Source: Siphlonurus alternatus (taxonomy: Eukaryota > Arthropoda > Insecta > Ephemeroptera > Siphlonuridae). Taken from it: a DNA stretch of 64,000 nt. The notes under the pieces are model-generated. The model saw nothing but the letters and a program-made list of their open reading frames with translations. It was not told the DNA's origin and searched no databases. Shown here piece by piece: positions 24,425-37,400 of the stretch. The position numbers and the translations under genes were made by a program. Numbering within the stretch: the stretch's first letter is position 1; every line of letters starts with the position of its first letter. Location of the stretch: assembly GCA_949825025.1 (NCBI GenBank), contig OX463783.1:17581628-17645627 (forward strand), in the 5' to 3' direction.

Positions 24425-24500
24425 GACAAACACAACTTTACCCCTGCTCTGTTTGTCAGCATTTTCACACAGTCTCTGAAGGTGTGGTGAACGAAAATCC
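24425..24500 (-). repeat. dispersed repeat, 'ACCCCTGCTCTGTTTGT' family
   Basis: 'ctttacccctgctctgtttg' followed by 'cacagtctctgaaggtgtgg' resembles the segments at 10285 and 53262 in the same order. It lies shortly after the MITE ending at 24392. Confidence 0.5.
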
Positions 24501-25099
24501 CTTCAGTATAGACTAAATGAGTACTCGCTTTACAAGTATGCAAGAGAAAAAAAAAACTACATCTCTTTATTTGGCACCAGTAAATCTTTCAAACGAGGAA
24601 ACTTTTCACAGCTGTCTCGGAAATTATCACTGCTTGATTTGCTTGAACTGAAACTCAGAGGAAAAACATATTCAGATTTGAGATAATATATTATAAGAGT
24701 AATTTTATTATCCAAACAGGAATTAAGTAATAAGTTCCGTTCAACAAGTCTCAAAACAAAAGTAATCGAAGTGTATACGTGCTGATATGCTATAAGGAAA
24801 ACCCACGAGTAAAATTAAAACCAGTTTATTATTAAAACACCAAGCTTTTTAAGGAACGTTAACCTGAGAATTGGGACGAAAAAAGTTATCGAAGGATCTT
24901 CTTTAAATTAGCTAGGTAGACTTACAATTATAAGCCCTGATTTTTTTCAGATTTTTTTAACCAACGGATTATGAAATATTTGCTCATCAAATTTGGCCGA
25001 AGAATTGCAAATCTCGGCGATCGCCGGTACCTCGGTTTCCGGTACTTCGCATATCCACAACACAACGCTATAAATTGTACAACCAGTTGTTCGAATAAA

Positions 25100-25319
<220 letters not shown>

Positions 25320-26275
25320 GGAATTCAAAATACATGCTGAAGTGCCTATAGTCTATTTTAATAATATTATTTTAAAAAAATATGAGATATAATAATATTT
25401 TTTAATTTAATTCAATTTTTTCAATTTTCATTTTTTTCAATTCTATATATTAAAAGAATTCACTTCACCAACAATTACAGAAATTTGACTAAAAGCGGAC
25501 CCGGGTACCATGCAAAAGAAATCATGTAGGGGCGTAGTCATTTTATTTTTATGCAAATGTCAACAAATATAAGAATTTATTGTACACAATAAAATACTTA
25601 TGGTTTCCAAAATCATTATTTTTAGCGTCTTCAATTTCATAATACTTCTACTTAATCTCACTTATCCAAATTTAAAATACACTTTCACAAATTAGTTTAA
25701 AAATAGAATGTTATAAAAGTTTTAGACTGGTATTTGCTCGTTGTCTGGTTTTAACACATGAATGTCAAATGTGTATGTTCTCAGTAGGCCACATTTTATT
25801 AAATAATATTACGTAAATAATACTGATTTTAAAGTTAAATTACTTTTTATGATTAAAACCATTTGTTTTGTGTTGAAACATAATTAATTAATAGACGATA
25901 CAAAAAAAAATCAACAGATATTTCCAAGTTTACGATAGAAATGAAACAATGAAATTAAATTTTTTATTTCAAATTTGGCGAATTATTTTAAGTATTTTCA
26001 ATTTTTTCAGATATTTTTGAACCCACCAACACCCTCAAAATCGAAAGGAAAGAGGAAAGAGTTTTATGCATCGTTGTTCTTTATATTCTTTATACTTGCG
26101 TGTTAAATATTTGCATAATGACGTAACAGCTTTACAGCATGATGTTAATTAAGAGCGTAGTTAGATAGTTCATTAAAATTTGAAAAAAATTGTCAGTATA
26201 TATACATAACTCGAGATCTTATGTATCCAGATACGTAATGCATAAAGTCATAAATGTAAATTGTCCTTTTTTTTT
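25320..26275. other. AT-rich intergenic stretch
   Basis: No gene, RNA or defined repeat recognised. Confidence 0.5.
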
Positions 26276-26505
26276 CAGGGATACACCCCTAATAAGAGCT
26301 TACAGCTCGCGGTGGGGTAATGAGTATATAAAGGATAAGGTAATGAAAGGATGGTGGCCCACGGCCTGCATGTTACGCGTCCCAGCATTCACTGTGGTGA
26401 GATTAAGGGAACCGTGGAAAACCTCAGTCAGGACGGACACCTCTACTTTTAATCCATGGACCAGTAAAATATCCCCACTTTTCCATTTAATAAATATTAC
26501 GTAAA
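26276..26505 (-). mobile_element. SINE copy, body family, minus strand
   Basis: On the minus strand the order is 'ctggtccatggattaaaag', 'tcctgactgaggttttccac', 'ggttcccttaatctcacc', 'gaatgctgggacgcg', 'ggccgtgggccac', and the tail 'aagctcttattaggggtgta'. The order and content match the 8495 and 54575 copies. The 5S-derived head is absent. Confidence 0.75.
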
Positions 26506-27005
26506 AAACGCTTTAAAGAACTTGGAAAATCTTATGAAAGCTATCCATAAGTGTATTTATTCCAGTCCACATCATAACATTGATCTTATGATCATTCATA
26601 TGGATGATTTCTAAATTTTAAAAGTATAATTCATTACACCTTTGATAGCATGCTACTGGTCTCAGAGACTAGAGTTTTATATGGTTCCCTCACTTACATG
26701 AAACAATTACCGCGGTAACCCTGCTTGTTTAGAATATAATCTTAACATCCTTTATATAATTAATAATTATTTTGTGACTTTATGAAAATAAACTACCTTT
26801 TAATGCAATTTTATGTTACTATTTACGTAAATAAAGACATTATTATGCTTTTTGTTTACATTAAATAATAATAAAAGTAGTTCCATTTGAATCCACAACA
26901 ATTAAATTTATAATTATTAAAGGTTAAATTAATTTCTCTTTATTACACTTTTGTCGTCTCACTTGGTCGGCGTCACGTAAGCTTTGTGTTTGACCTTCCT
27001 GAAAT

Positions 27006-27009
<4 letters not shown>

Positions 27010-27099
<90 letters not shown>
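27010..27099. repeat. (CT)n microsatellite
   Basis: About 45 uninterrupted CT units. The RERERE reading frames on the minus strand are artefacts of the repeat. Confidence 0.98.
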
Positions 27100-27102
<3 letters not shown>

Positions 27103-27211
27103 TCTTACGTGATTTAGTCTGAAAATCGAGAAAAAAAATGCCCCGCCCTCTCTTAGATTCATTAAGGTCGAAATTTGTATGATTTTGTATTAAAAAATTC
27201 ACTTAAATACC

Positions 27212-27337
27212 ATGGAATTTACAATGATACAGATGCAAGTTCCTCCGCTTTCAACTGAAGCAGCAAAGCGTGAAACCTTGAAATTTCTAGACTGTTATCG
27301 TGATCGTTTAGTTGCGGATAAAGAAATTATTAAGTAA
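27212..27337 (+). CDS. small ORF or first coding exon, unidentified
   Basis: An ATG at 27212 opens a 41-codon frame (MEFTMIQMQVPPLSTEAA...) with a mixed, protein-like composition (charged block KRETLKFLDCYRDRL) unlike the AT-driven frames around it. It ends in TAA at 27335-27337. A good donor sequence (GTAAGC) starts at 27334, just before the stop, so the stretch could instead be a first exon ending 'AAA GAA ATT ATT AA' in phase 2. I do not recognise the peptide and no continuation exon was found. It could also be a transposon fragment. Confidence 0.3.
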   Translation: MEFTMIQMQVPPLSTEAAKRETLKFLDCYRDRLVADKEIIK

Positions 27338-27589
27338 GCACGTATGCGCATTAATTATACGTATGATAAAAAATCATTAATTTGACCTATCGTACAAAGT
27401 ATTAGGTCAAGTGGTAGTTTTTTGTATAAAGTCTTATTATGTTAAGTGCGTAAAATTTTTCGTCTAAAACCTTTTGTCACATTAGTAAAGTAACTGTATG
27501 TTGATGTTAAAATAGGGTCTTTTAACATTTTAAGACTTTGATCTACTACTATGATGATATAATAATATATAATTGATAGTAGATGTTTT

Positions 27590-27675
27590 TACTCATAGCA
27601 GATAGCTTATTATTGCACGTAATCGTGGTAGGAAGATAGCTCATTTTTCCAGACGAGGGACGTTATGCTGATTTA
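27590..27675. repeat. dispersed repeat copy shared with 61345-61405
   Basis: 'gcagatagcttatta' and 'agatagctcatttttccaga' with 'cgaggga' resemble 'gcagatagctcattattccg' and 'gacgaggaatg' near 61373. This is a short shared segment of unknown type. Confidence 0.4.
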
Positions 27676-30600
27676 CTCGTAAAATGTCATATATTTTTTT
27701 AAATATAAAAAATTAAACATTTAAAAAATGAGTGAAAAAAAAGCTTTAAGTGCCAAAACTGACAATCGTGCTTAAAAGTTGGCATCCATAATTATCAACA
27801 TATAGAGAGCCTTATTTATATAATAAAAAATTGTTATGATTAATAATTTAAAAAAAATAATAACTTACAAATGACATATACGTATTGTTAAATTAAGTAC
27901 AGTAATTTCAAATGTTATAACAAAAAAATAATGATAGTCATAAAACTACTCAAGATTTACTTCATTATAATAAAAAAAAGTTCATCATGCTACACACAAT
28001 AATAATAATAATTGCATTATTGTAATCATGCGTTGTTTACTATATCTCTCAAGTTCAAGAACACACGCAACCACGGTCATGGCTCAGCGGTAATTTTAAT
28101 TACTTGTATCTGTAATGTAATACTTAATATTGTAGAGCAATTTTATTATAATGTTATAAGTAGTAAAGTAATAATATCTTAATTAGTAATTATTAAAGTG
28201 TTAATTTTGTATTCAAAACTGCATAGTCAACATTTTATTATATCATGATATCATCTTTTATATACACTTCTCATCAATAGTTTTTATTTACACTCTTCTC
28301 TTTTTTTTCCATCATTCCTTCAGGCGTTTTATATTATACTGTATCATCTACAGTACATAATATAATAGTATATATGCCCAAGTACTTCTATTTTTAAAGT
28401 AATCAATTTTTAAATCTATGTAATAAGTGTTTTATAACTTGTTTTATTCGTACATATTTTTTATAAAAACAAGTATTATAACAAATAAAGTGTTTATTTA
28501 AAAATTATTATATGACGTCACGAGCGTCACTATTTTACAAAAAAAAAAACATTGAATTCTGAACATTTTTGGAATTATTTACTTAATAGTTGCTCAGAAA
28601 AATTATGGATATAATATAACGCTTTATATGATACTGATACCATGCGCATTAAAAATTCATAAAATCTTCACAGCATATTATATAAATTATCTATAAGAAT
28701 ATCACTAATTATATTCACAAATATTTACTACTACTATGTTTCTATATTTATTTATAATAATATATTTAAATTTAAAACCCATTCATTAAAGATCGTACAT
28801 AAAAAAAAACTCTACATATGAGTCATTCAATAATTTATAGGTCACGTGATTTAATAATATTCAATGACTTTAAAAAAAAACACCTTACGTTCGCCTATAC
28901 GAAAGTACTATTCACTTACAGCCTAATTTTCTTATGAATATTATACTATCTAATAATCTATACATATTCAATAATTATAGATATAATGCAATTTAGCCCT
29001 GAAATAATACTAGTGTCGCTTTTTTAGATTTTTTTTTTCCTAGTGACGTCAACGAACGCGTTACGTACGTTCAGGTGAATGGATAGTCAAGTTGTAAAGG
29101 CCAAGGTACCTTATAGCACGGTATAGACTAGACATCTGGAACGGAACAAAAAAAAAAAAAAGGAAACGGGGGGAAATATATTTGGAGGTGACCGTGGGCC
29201 TTTTCTTACCCCCTCAAAAGTACGATCGCTCTCACTTGGGTAAATTGGCCTAGTACAACGATCTACGGTTATTACAGTGCTTTTTTTAAATTAAAATGAT
29301 CAAGGTTCAGATTATATAAAAATTATTTAAAATAACTAATTTTATATTCAAATTAATTAGTTAAAACGTTAAAACAGATTGATTACATCGATAGTCAAAC
29401 GGAGATATTAAATTTAATCATTAAAACTTACAGAATATTTCACCTGATCAGCAATTAACATGCTTTGTACCAGGTAACTGGTAAATCCAAATATCTCTTT
29501 ACTGCTAGGATAATTAATAATTAAGATAATTTAAACCATTTTTAATTTCAACCCTCCCTTCATGCCTTTAGGAATCAACTTTGAAATAAGCTTCTAAATA
29601 TTTAAATGAAATTTTAGTTACCTTTTTTAAGGGTAAAAGTTAAAAATAATTCAAATTAATTTACTTTTATTTTTTTTTTTTTTTTTTTTTTTTTTGACAA
29701 GAGGGTTAACAGTGGATAAAAATTGTATGCCATTTGTATGACATTTCCGAATTTAACATGGGTTTCCCTAATATGTTGATTTTACATTTTCAGTTCCACC
29801 CCCTGCAGCATTGTGACAAGTAAAGTTAAAAAAAAAAAAAAAAAAATCAAGATGATTCTTCATCTACCCCATTCTAAATTTTGGGATCGCTGCATTCAAT
29901 ATTGCCAACTAGCTGGGGCTAATCGACCACGTTAAGAGCACTTATGAAAGAAACACACTGCGTAATATATGAGCTGCATATATAATAAAATCCACACACA
30001 TAGTAATATGTTCATCATGTTGTACTCGATATTTTCCTGCAATTTTAACTTTGGTTTTAATTATTATAAATATATTATACATATTGTACATAATGTATTA
30101 TTTTAAAATTTCATAAAAAACTTTATTGGTATAAAAAGGTAATGAAATAACCTGTAAAATATATTTAATTTTATCTAAGTTGTTACTTATAAAAGACAAA
30201 GTTTTTCTTATTACTTACAAGCATTACACGCTATTCAATTTTTTTCCTCCAACAGTATACGCTGTAATACTCTACATGATAATGCAAGTCGTGTACCGAG
30301 AGTACTATACTTACACCTGCGTTTCAGTGCACATTGCACAATTACAGCTCGTTTTAATTCACGTTTTTTATAAGTCTTGTCTAAGTTTGGCTATTATACT
30401 CTCTCACTGTGCCCCAGTTAGCAACTTGCAGTACGTTTCAATCTGGTCACTGTTTCATTGGTAGCGTCTTAATTTAACATAGGGAAACATATTTAAATCA
30501 ATATTATAGTAACTGGCCGGAATCGGAAACGGAAAAGCTCTCGACCTGATTGGTCGAGAATTTTGAAACAATCTGGACAGAGCTTAAATGTAAGTTTATG

Positions 30601-33600
30601 TTAATTTTACAATGATTCAGTGCTTGAATTTACATAGCTTTATAAGTTTATAACACTTTACCAACATCCCTAAAAATGTAAATGTAGGTATTTTCTGCAA
30701 GTAGTGCAATTTTTTTGCTATGCACAGTACTTAAATTAAAATTTTATATAAAAATTGATTTTTATATAAAATTATAATTATTTTATTATATATTACTAAA
30801 ATTGTATTCCATACAGTAAAAAAATAAGATGGTATAATTACTTAAGAATATTCATAATTTTTTTATACAATTTACAATATATTCATTCGTTTGTCAATTA
30901 ACTAAGGTGTGTTAATGCCCAAAAATTATTGCATTTATAAGTTAATTTTAGTTTTTTATGTAAGAAAGTGAAAAGATTAATTAGTTGCTCCGGCTGCTTG
31001 TTTGCCCTCCTTGCAACCACAGTACACGTGTGAAGTCTCCTACGAAGGGTAAAAAGAAGCTTGTTATCTGCTTATAGTCAATAAAATTTGAAGTAAAGTT
31101 TTTCAAAATTCAAGCGTATTATTGAAAACTTTGGAAAAAAAATCTGCATCTAAAATCGAGACTGAAAAAAAAGCAAGCACTTAAGTTTTGAATTTGAATG
31201 CACTTATGCACCCATGCATCAAATTCAAATTTCCAGCGAGAAAAATAATGAAATAAAATTATTATTACATATAACTCTATATAGTTACTTTGTAGCTTTA
31301 TTTTTTTAATGCAGTAGGTAGAAATTATACTGATATAATTTCACTGCGTTATAGACTGCAAATATTATTACGGTACACTAAAGTATATATGAAATATAAT
31401 CTGCAGCATCAGCATTTTCTATACATATGGTCATATTAATGTATTTGCATTTTGTATATAATGGACATCCGAAATAATTATTCATAATATAAATTTATAA
31501 CGCTCTTAAGTATAGTAGCATGTAGAGAGAAAATATTTTGCAATGAGGTGTACAAATCATCGTAAGGTTAAATTACAATAATATTAAATTACGTAAATAA
31601 CAAGAAGACTTTTTGAGTGTCATATATAAAATTATTTATTATTAATTTAAAATAATTATATAATTATGTTCTTAGACTATCAGGAAATAAATCACTCACG
31701 CAATTGAAATTAGTCTTATGCTGATGTTATTCTTGTTATACTTCCATAAATAAAGAATAAGAAGTATAAAATAATGCCTGATACTGTAATGATTATTAAT
31801 TGTTAATAGCAATCAATTGTACTGTATAATACCTCTTTTCTTCCATAATATTAATTTTCCATGTATCTAATAATTTCAATTAAACAAGATATACAAGTAA
31901 TATAATTTTTTTTAAATGAAAAATATTAATAAATAATAAAAATCTTGAAACAATTGTACTCAGCTTATCGCAGTGATCTATCAAATTTATACAAATTATT
32001 AGACTTTATTTTTGCGATGATAGCAATTAAGTGCACAGCTAGTTTTCATAAATTATAATATATTTATATTATATACCACTCTGTATTATTGGTTTATACT
32101 CTCATGTGTTTTTTGTAGTTCATTTAAATTCTACATTTTTATTTAAATTTAAACTGATGGACAAATTTGTAAGATAAGCTGCATCAGATCAATAAAATAG
32201 TTAAGAATTATATTACACCAAGTGACAATTTAATTGAAATTTAGTTAAAATTAAGAATCATATAAAGGGTTAATTTGTAAATAGAGCTTTGCAGTTTTTC
32301 TATCCCAATACATGGAACTAGTTAAACACCTTCCCATGTTGAATTAATTTTAATCAATTATTAAATTAAAATAAGAATTAATTAGAAACTGTAAGACTGC
32401 AAACATACATAACTTACAAATACCATATTTTGAAAAATTTGAAATATGAATAAAACACTCATAATGATTATATAATTATTTGAGTATTTATGTAATGATT
32501 ATAAAAATATTGTACTTTTAAATTTCATTTACAAAATATTCCTCTAAATATTTAAAAACAAATCAAATCTTGTCAGATTTATATTTGTATTTTTTTGTAT
32601 TGGTACAGTACAAGCAAAGTACAAGAAGCGTAAAAACCCTAATCCTAATTAATTGAACTTTTACCAATTGACATACAGTAATAAAAGATGGTGTAAAATG
32701 TTTATATATTATCCAGAAATAACCAGTTATATAGTGTTCCCATATGCATACAGGAAAATAATGTTCACTTGTAAAAACCCTTCGTTCTACAAATTATAAG
32801 GGAGGGGGTAAAAAGTATGTAGGAAAGTGATTACCAATATGAGAAAGTAATTATGAAAATGTTAACTGAAAATAATTCTCGCTGTTGTTATTAAATTTGG
32901 ACGCTCACAATTTCATTTCAACTATTTGTTTACGTTATATATTTATATTTTCAATAGTGTATGTTAAATTACACCAAATTGTAAATACATGTATCTAACT
33001 TATTGTATTGATGCTTCCTATCCTCCAGGTGGCTATAGATTACAGGAGTGCGCCACTATTGATGCTTAATATAATCAAGATTTTATAATAAATTTTTTTT
33101 ATTACGAAATCAATAAAATAAAATCTATATTAATCCTTAATCCTATATATACAAGTAGAATCTATATATTTCATCCAATGTAACAAAATTTAAATAGCTA
33201 GAATTTTTAATTTGGTACAATTCACCCAGCCTTTTAGTTATTTTTAATGCCTTTTGTATCATTATCATAATTTGAATTATAAAAAAAATAATGCATTGAA
33301 ACTTCAAATAACTATAAAATGATCATAATATTTAATTGTGAACTCAATTTAAGTAATAAGATAATATAAATATCATAAATTAAAAGCATAAAATATGTAA
33401 ATAAAATTATTTTAACATATTTTCATATTTTTAAAGGATTGTTTGATTCACATTTTACAATAAAATTGATTTTTTTTAGTCATGATAATAACTAATTAAT
33501 AAAAGGTTCTGAAACTTAATTAATTACAATATTTTGACACTTCATTTGAAATTAATTAACATGAATAATAATCTATATGATATATTCAATACATATTGAA

Positions 33601-34040
33601 ATTTGAAATTATATTATATAATATGATTTTTAAATTAAGGGACAAAAATTTTGCAATAAATACACGGATTATAAGCAAGATACGTAGTTAAAGAAAAAAT
33701 CCTTTTTTCTGTAAGAAATTTTAAAATAAATATCCTTATATGATCAAAACTTTGTCTTTAAAACCCATATTATAAATTAATTTCCAGCACTCGGGAAATC
33801 ACTTTATACTACAGGTAACCACAAATGATAGGAAAATAAAACCCTTTGATAAAATTCTAAGAAAGTCATAAAATATGAACTCCTTATTAGTCGGGAATCA
33901 CCATACAGGAAAAGGAATACCTACAACTAATTAAATTGGAGTTCCCTTTAAATAAAGATAATATATAAAAGAATAAGAGGGGAAATCCAAGCAGAAAATT
34001 TTATAATATGAACTTAGAGGCGTGACTATTGAATGTCGTA
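27676..34040. other. AT-rich intergenic DNA upstream of the TH gene
   Basis: No coding exon is supported over this span. Noted items are TGACGTCA at 28513-28520 and 29044-29051, poly(T) near 29670-29695, and a GC-richer patch at 29040-29270 with an A-run. Enhancers of TH may lie here, but the sequence alone does not show them. Confidence 0.5.
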
Positions 34041-34047
34041 ATGGACC

Positions 34048-34081
34048 GCTTGCTTGGTTGCTTTGCTTGCTTGCTTGCTTG
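34048..34081. repeat. GCTT-rich short repeat upstream of the TH promoter
   Basis: Irregular units of 'gcttgctt' run for about 34 bp, roughly 80 bp upstream of the candidate TATA box. Confidence 0.7.
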
Positions 34082-34159
34082 GAGAAGCCTGTAGCTTCAG
34101 AAAGAGGGGGGATTTTAAGGGGAGGTTCTACATACAACAGGTAGAGGGGAAGGCAGAGA

Positions 34160-34190
34160 TATAAGGGCCTGTGACTGGAGATATCATTCT
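34160..34190 (+). promoter_or_regulatory. candidate TH core promoter (TATA and initiator)
   Basis: TATAAGGG at 34160-34167 is followed by a perfect initiator match TCATTC at 34185-34190. The first T of the TATA box lies 26 bp before the initiator A at 34186, somewhat shorter than the usual spacing of about 30, so the true start may be a little downstream (for example near 34197). The 5' UTR to the ATG would be about 290 nt and appears unspliced. The distance to the first coding exon and the break in base composition support this placement. Confidence 0.45.
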
Positions 34191-34473
34191 ACTATCACTC
34201 CGTGTGTGTCAGAAGGAGTTAGGGAGCAGTTTTGGGGTTACAAATTTATATATAACTGAGATATACCAATTTATTTATATTTCACTAGCCAATAATTATT
34301 TATATATAAATTATTATTGGAGTTCTGAATTTATTTAAATAATAAATTTGGTTTGCTCGGTTTTTTTATATTAGACGATATCCAAGTTATCATACTTTTT
34401 TGATAAGTGGATTTATTTGTTGATCATCGTCATTCTATTTGTAACCCTATCAGCAAAAAAAGGATAATTAAAA

Positions 34474-37400
34474 ATGGCTTTGGCTGCTCAGAAGAACCGG
34501 GAAATGTTCGCCATCAAGAAGTCATACAGCATTGAGGTAAGACAAAGTTTATTTATTAGTTAAAAATTGTGTTGAATTATTTTTTTATTGTTAAATTGAA
34601 TGGGAAAAATTAAATTAGGAAGTGTTAAAAAAAAAAGTTAAATTGGCTCGATTTACTAAGATAAGAAAGATAACCAGGTTTCTTACCAAGCATGGTTAGT
34701 AAAAAACATGGTTATCTTTCTGGATAAATCATTCTTAAAATGCAAGCAATATTATTGGTAAAACGATCAAAAATTAAAATTTTAACTTGTGTATTTATTA
34801 TTTGAAAATTCTGATTTTTCATTGTTTGTAAAACATAATTGTTGTTATAATATTGAAATCAAAATTTCTTTATATTTTTTTAAATTAAATTGGGGAAACT
34901 AAATAACATTTATTGCTTTTATTTTAATTTTATATAAAAATTCATATTGTTAAAAAAAATCGTAAAATAAAACTACTTTTATGTACATGTCTTCATCGAT
35001 GACATAACTTAGAAAATCGTGTTTTAACTTCGATTAGTAACATTTATTTACGTGTGTATCGATGGCAAAATACCGGTTAGTAGCATGCAGTGACTGTCTA
35101 ACAACATGCGTCATAATAGTCGGAGCATTCCAGTTTGTAGGCTGCCAGACCTGCGGTAGGAAATTCCCTGATAGAAATCTTGTATCAATGCACCTCAATT
35201 CCAAACCGTTTGACGTACGATTTTCTTGTAGTTTTTATTTCGTAATTATTTCTTACGCACATCTCAAAATTTTTAGGGGTCAAGGTTTTTTCTCTGACTT
35301 TTATAGACGATAAATTATTTATTACATATTTTTTAAATTATATTCTTTTTTTAATACATAATCTTACGTATTTCCTTATATGCCAAAATAAAAAAAAAAA
35401 AATACCCATAAAGAACAAGTTTTTTTTAATTATTATCAAGTCGAATTAAAATTGGAGCAGACCATAAATTAGTATAAAAAAAGAGAAAAAGGAAATAATT
35501 TAGAATTCAAGGTTATTTTTTTTTATTGTTAAAAAGTGGAGATTGGTAGATACATATAATATAAAATACAAGACCTTGCAAATAAATTTAACCGTAAATT
35601 GTAACTTGCTATTCAATATTATATAACAAAAAAAAATGAGTTACATATAAAAATCCCTTCACTTTATTGGTATTAAACAAAAAATATATATAATATATTA
35701 TAGGAACTATTCAAGGTTGTTTCCTTTTTATATAATTACCCTGAGTATATTATACACACCTGTCTAAATTTTTCATATAAAGTAATTCTAAAAAGTGTAA
35801 AAAAAAAAACTTGTTCTATGCTTTTATTACGAACATAAAATATGAAAGCCTCAAAAGATTTTAACATTTGAAAATACTTTGTAATTTTTAGCACATAAAA
35901 ATAACATGGTAATGTAATTTTTATAAGTATACGCAATTATATAAAGACTAGAGGACAGAATTTTTTTTAGTTTATCTCTAAAGTAATAAATTATCTTCAA
36001 ATTTATCCCTTAAATTGAAGTCTTAGCTTCAAATCAAATTTAATGCTTGTGAGATTTTTTTTTTTTTTTCAATTTCGTCTAGGTTCGAACACAATTTTGC
36101 ACTTGAAAATTTGTAAACTATCGAGCTATGTTGTCATAACATTACTATTTTAAGAATGTTTTCATTCCAAACAACTTCATATATACCTGGAAGGAAGGAA
36201 GAATAGTAATAGTAAAATATTTCTTATGCGTAAAAGGTCTTGACAAACGAATATTTACTTGAAATAAAAATGAGGACAAAATGAAAATTGGGATAAATAA
36301 ATAATATCGTGTTAAATTTGCTTCGCATGGTTTTGCATGATTAAAAAATATGCTATCGTTATATTATGTAAATAATGATTGTTGCATCCAAATTAATAAT
36401 GGAATATTAACTAATGTGGATCCACAGGAATAATAATGAATTATAAAATTAATGCCCTTAAACTATTTCTATAAGAAATAAAATAAATACGAAAGAAAAA
36501 ATGCTTTCAAGAATAAAAATTTCATTTTTTTACAAATTACAAATTAAGTAAGAAAAAATTACTTAATTTGTAAAAAAATGCAGTAGTGAATGCAAAAATT
36601 AATGAAATTTTTATTCAAGCATTTTTTCTTTCGTATTTATTTTATTTCTTATAGAAATAGTTTAAGGGCATTAATTTTATAATTCATTATTATTCCTGTT
36701 GGATGAACTTGATATCAAAGATTTGATGATCGAGATATTGTGCGCGATAGAGCGTGAATTCTGTTTTCACTTAGCTATTCATAATCCTAACTCCATATAT
36801 ACTCCCGTAGGTCAATATAATAATGAAATTATACTAGTATAAATTAAATTCAAGATAATTTACAGGTTAGGACAAGGTATTTGTGCTTATGACAGATCCC
36901 ACAATGTAATTTCCTTTGTTCAAAGTGCAAAGCTAAAGTCTTAACTCTAAAACCATTGCAATTTCAAACCCGAACACTGTGAAGTTGTCTGCTGACATGG
37001 ATTTAAAAAGTCATTTTCTATTTGATCCTCCCACATTTTTTGTTTTACAAGTGAAATTTCAGTAAGTTAAGTCATACGTTCATAATCTTAACACGTATAG
37101 CAAACTGAATAATATTTTAACTTTTGAAGCATTTTTTTTTTAAAATACTATTCTTATAAAATATGTACTAGAATCGTTGATAATGCAGTCAATATAATTA
37201 AAAATAAAATATAGAATCCAAATTTTTTAAAAAACTTCTAATTTCAAATCCAGGAATATCCACTCAACTGATGTTAGGGTCACTATCTTAATTTTTTTAT
37301 AGGAATTAAATATGAAAATCCCTGAATTAGAAAAAAAAAATACATAAAAAAATATTAAAAAAAGAAATAACTTACTGATTGATTGATTGGCTTTCAGATT

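Noticed and set aside
26959..27202. Minus-strand frames with alternating R and E
   Set aside because: Translation of the (CT)n microsatellite; no promoter or splice context.
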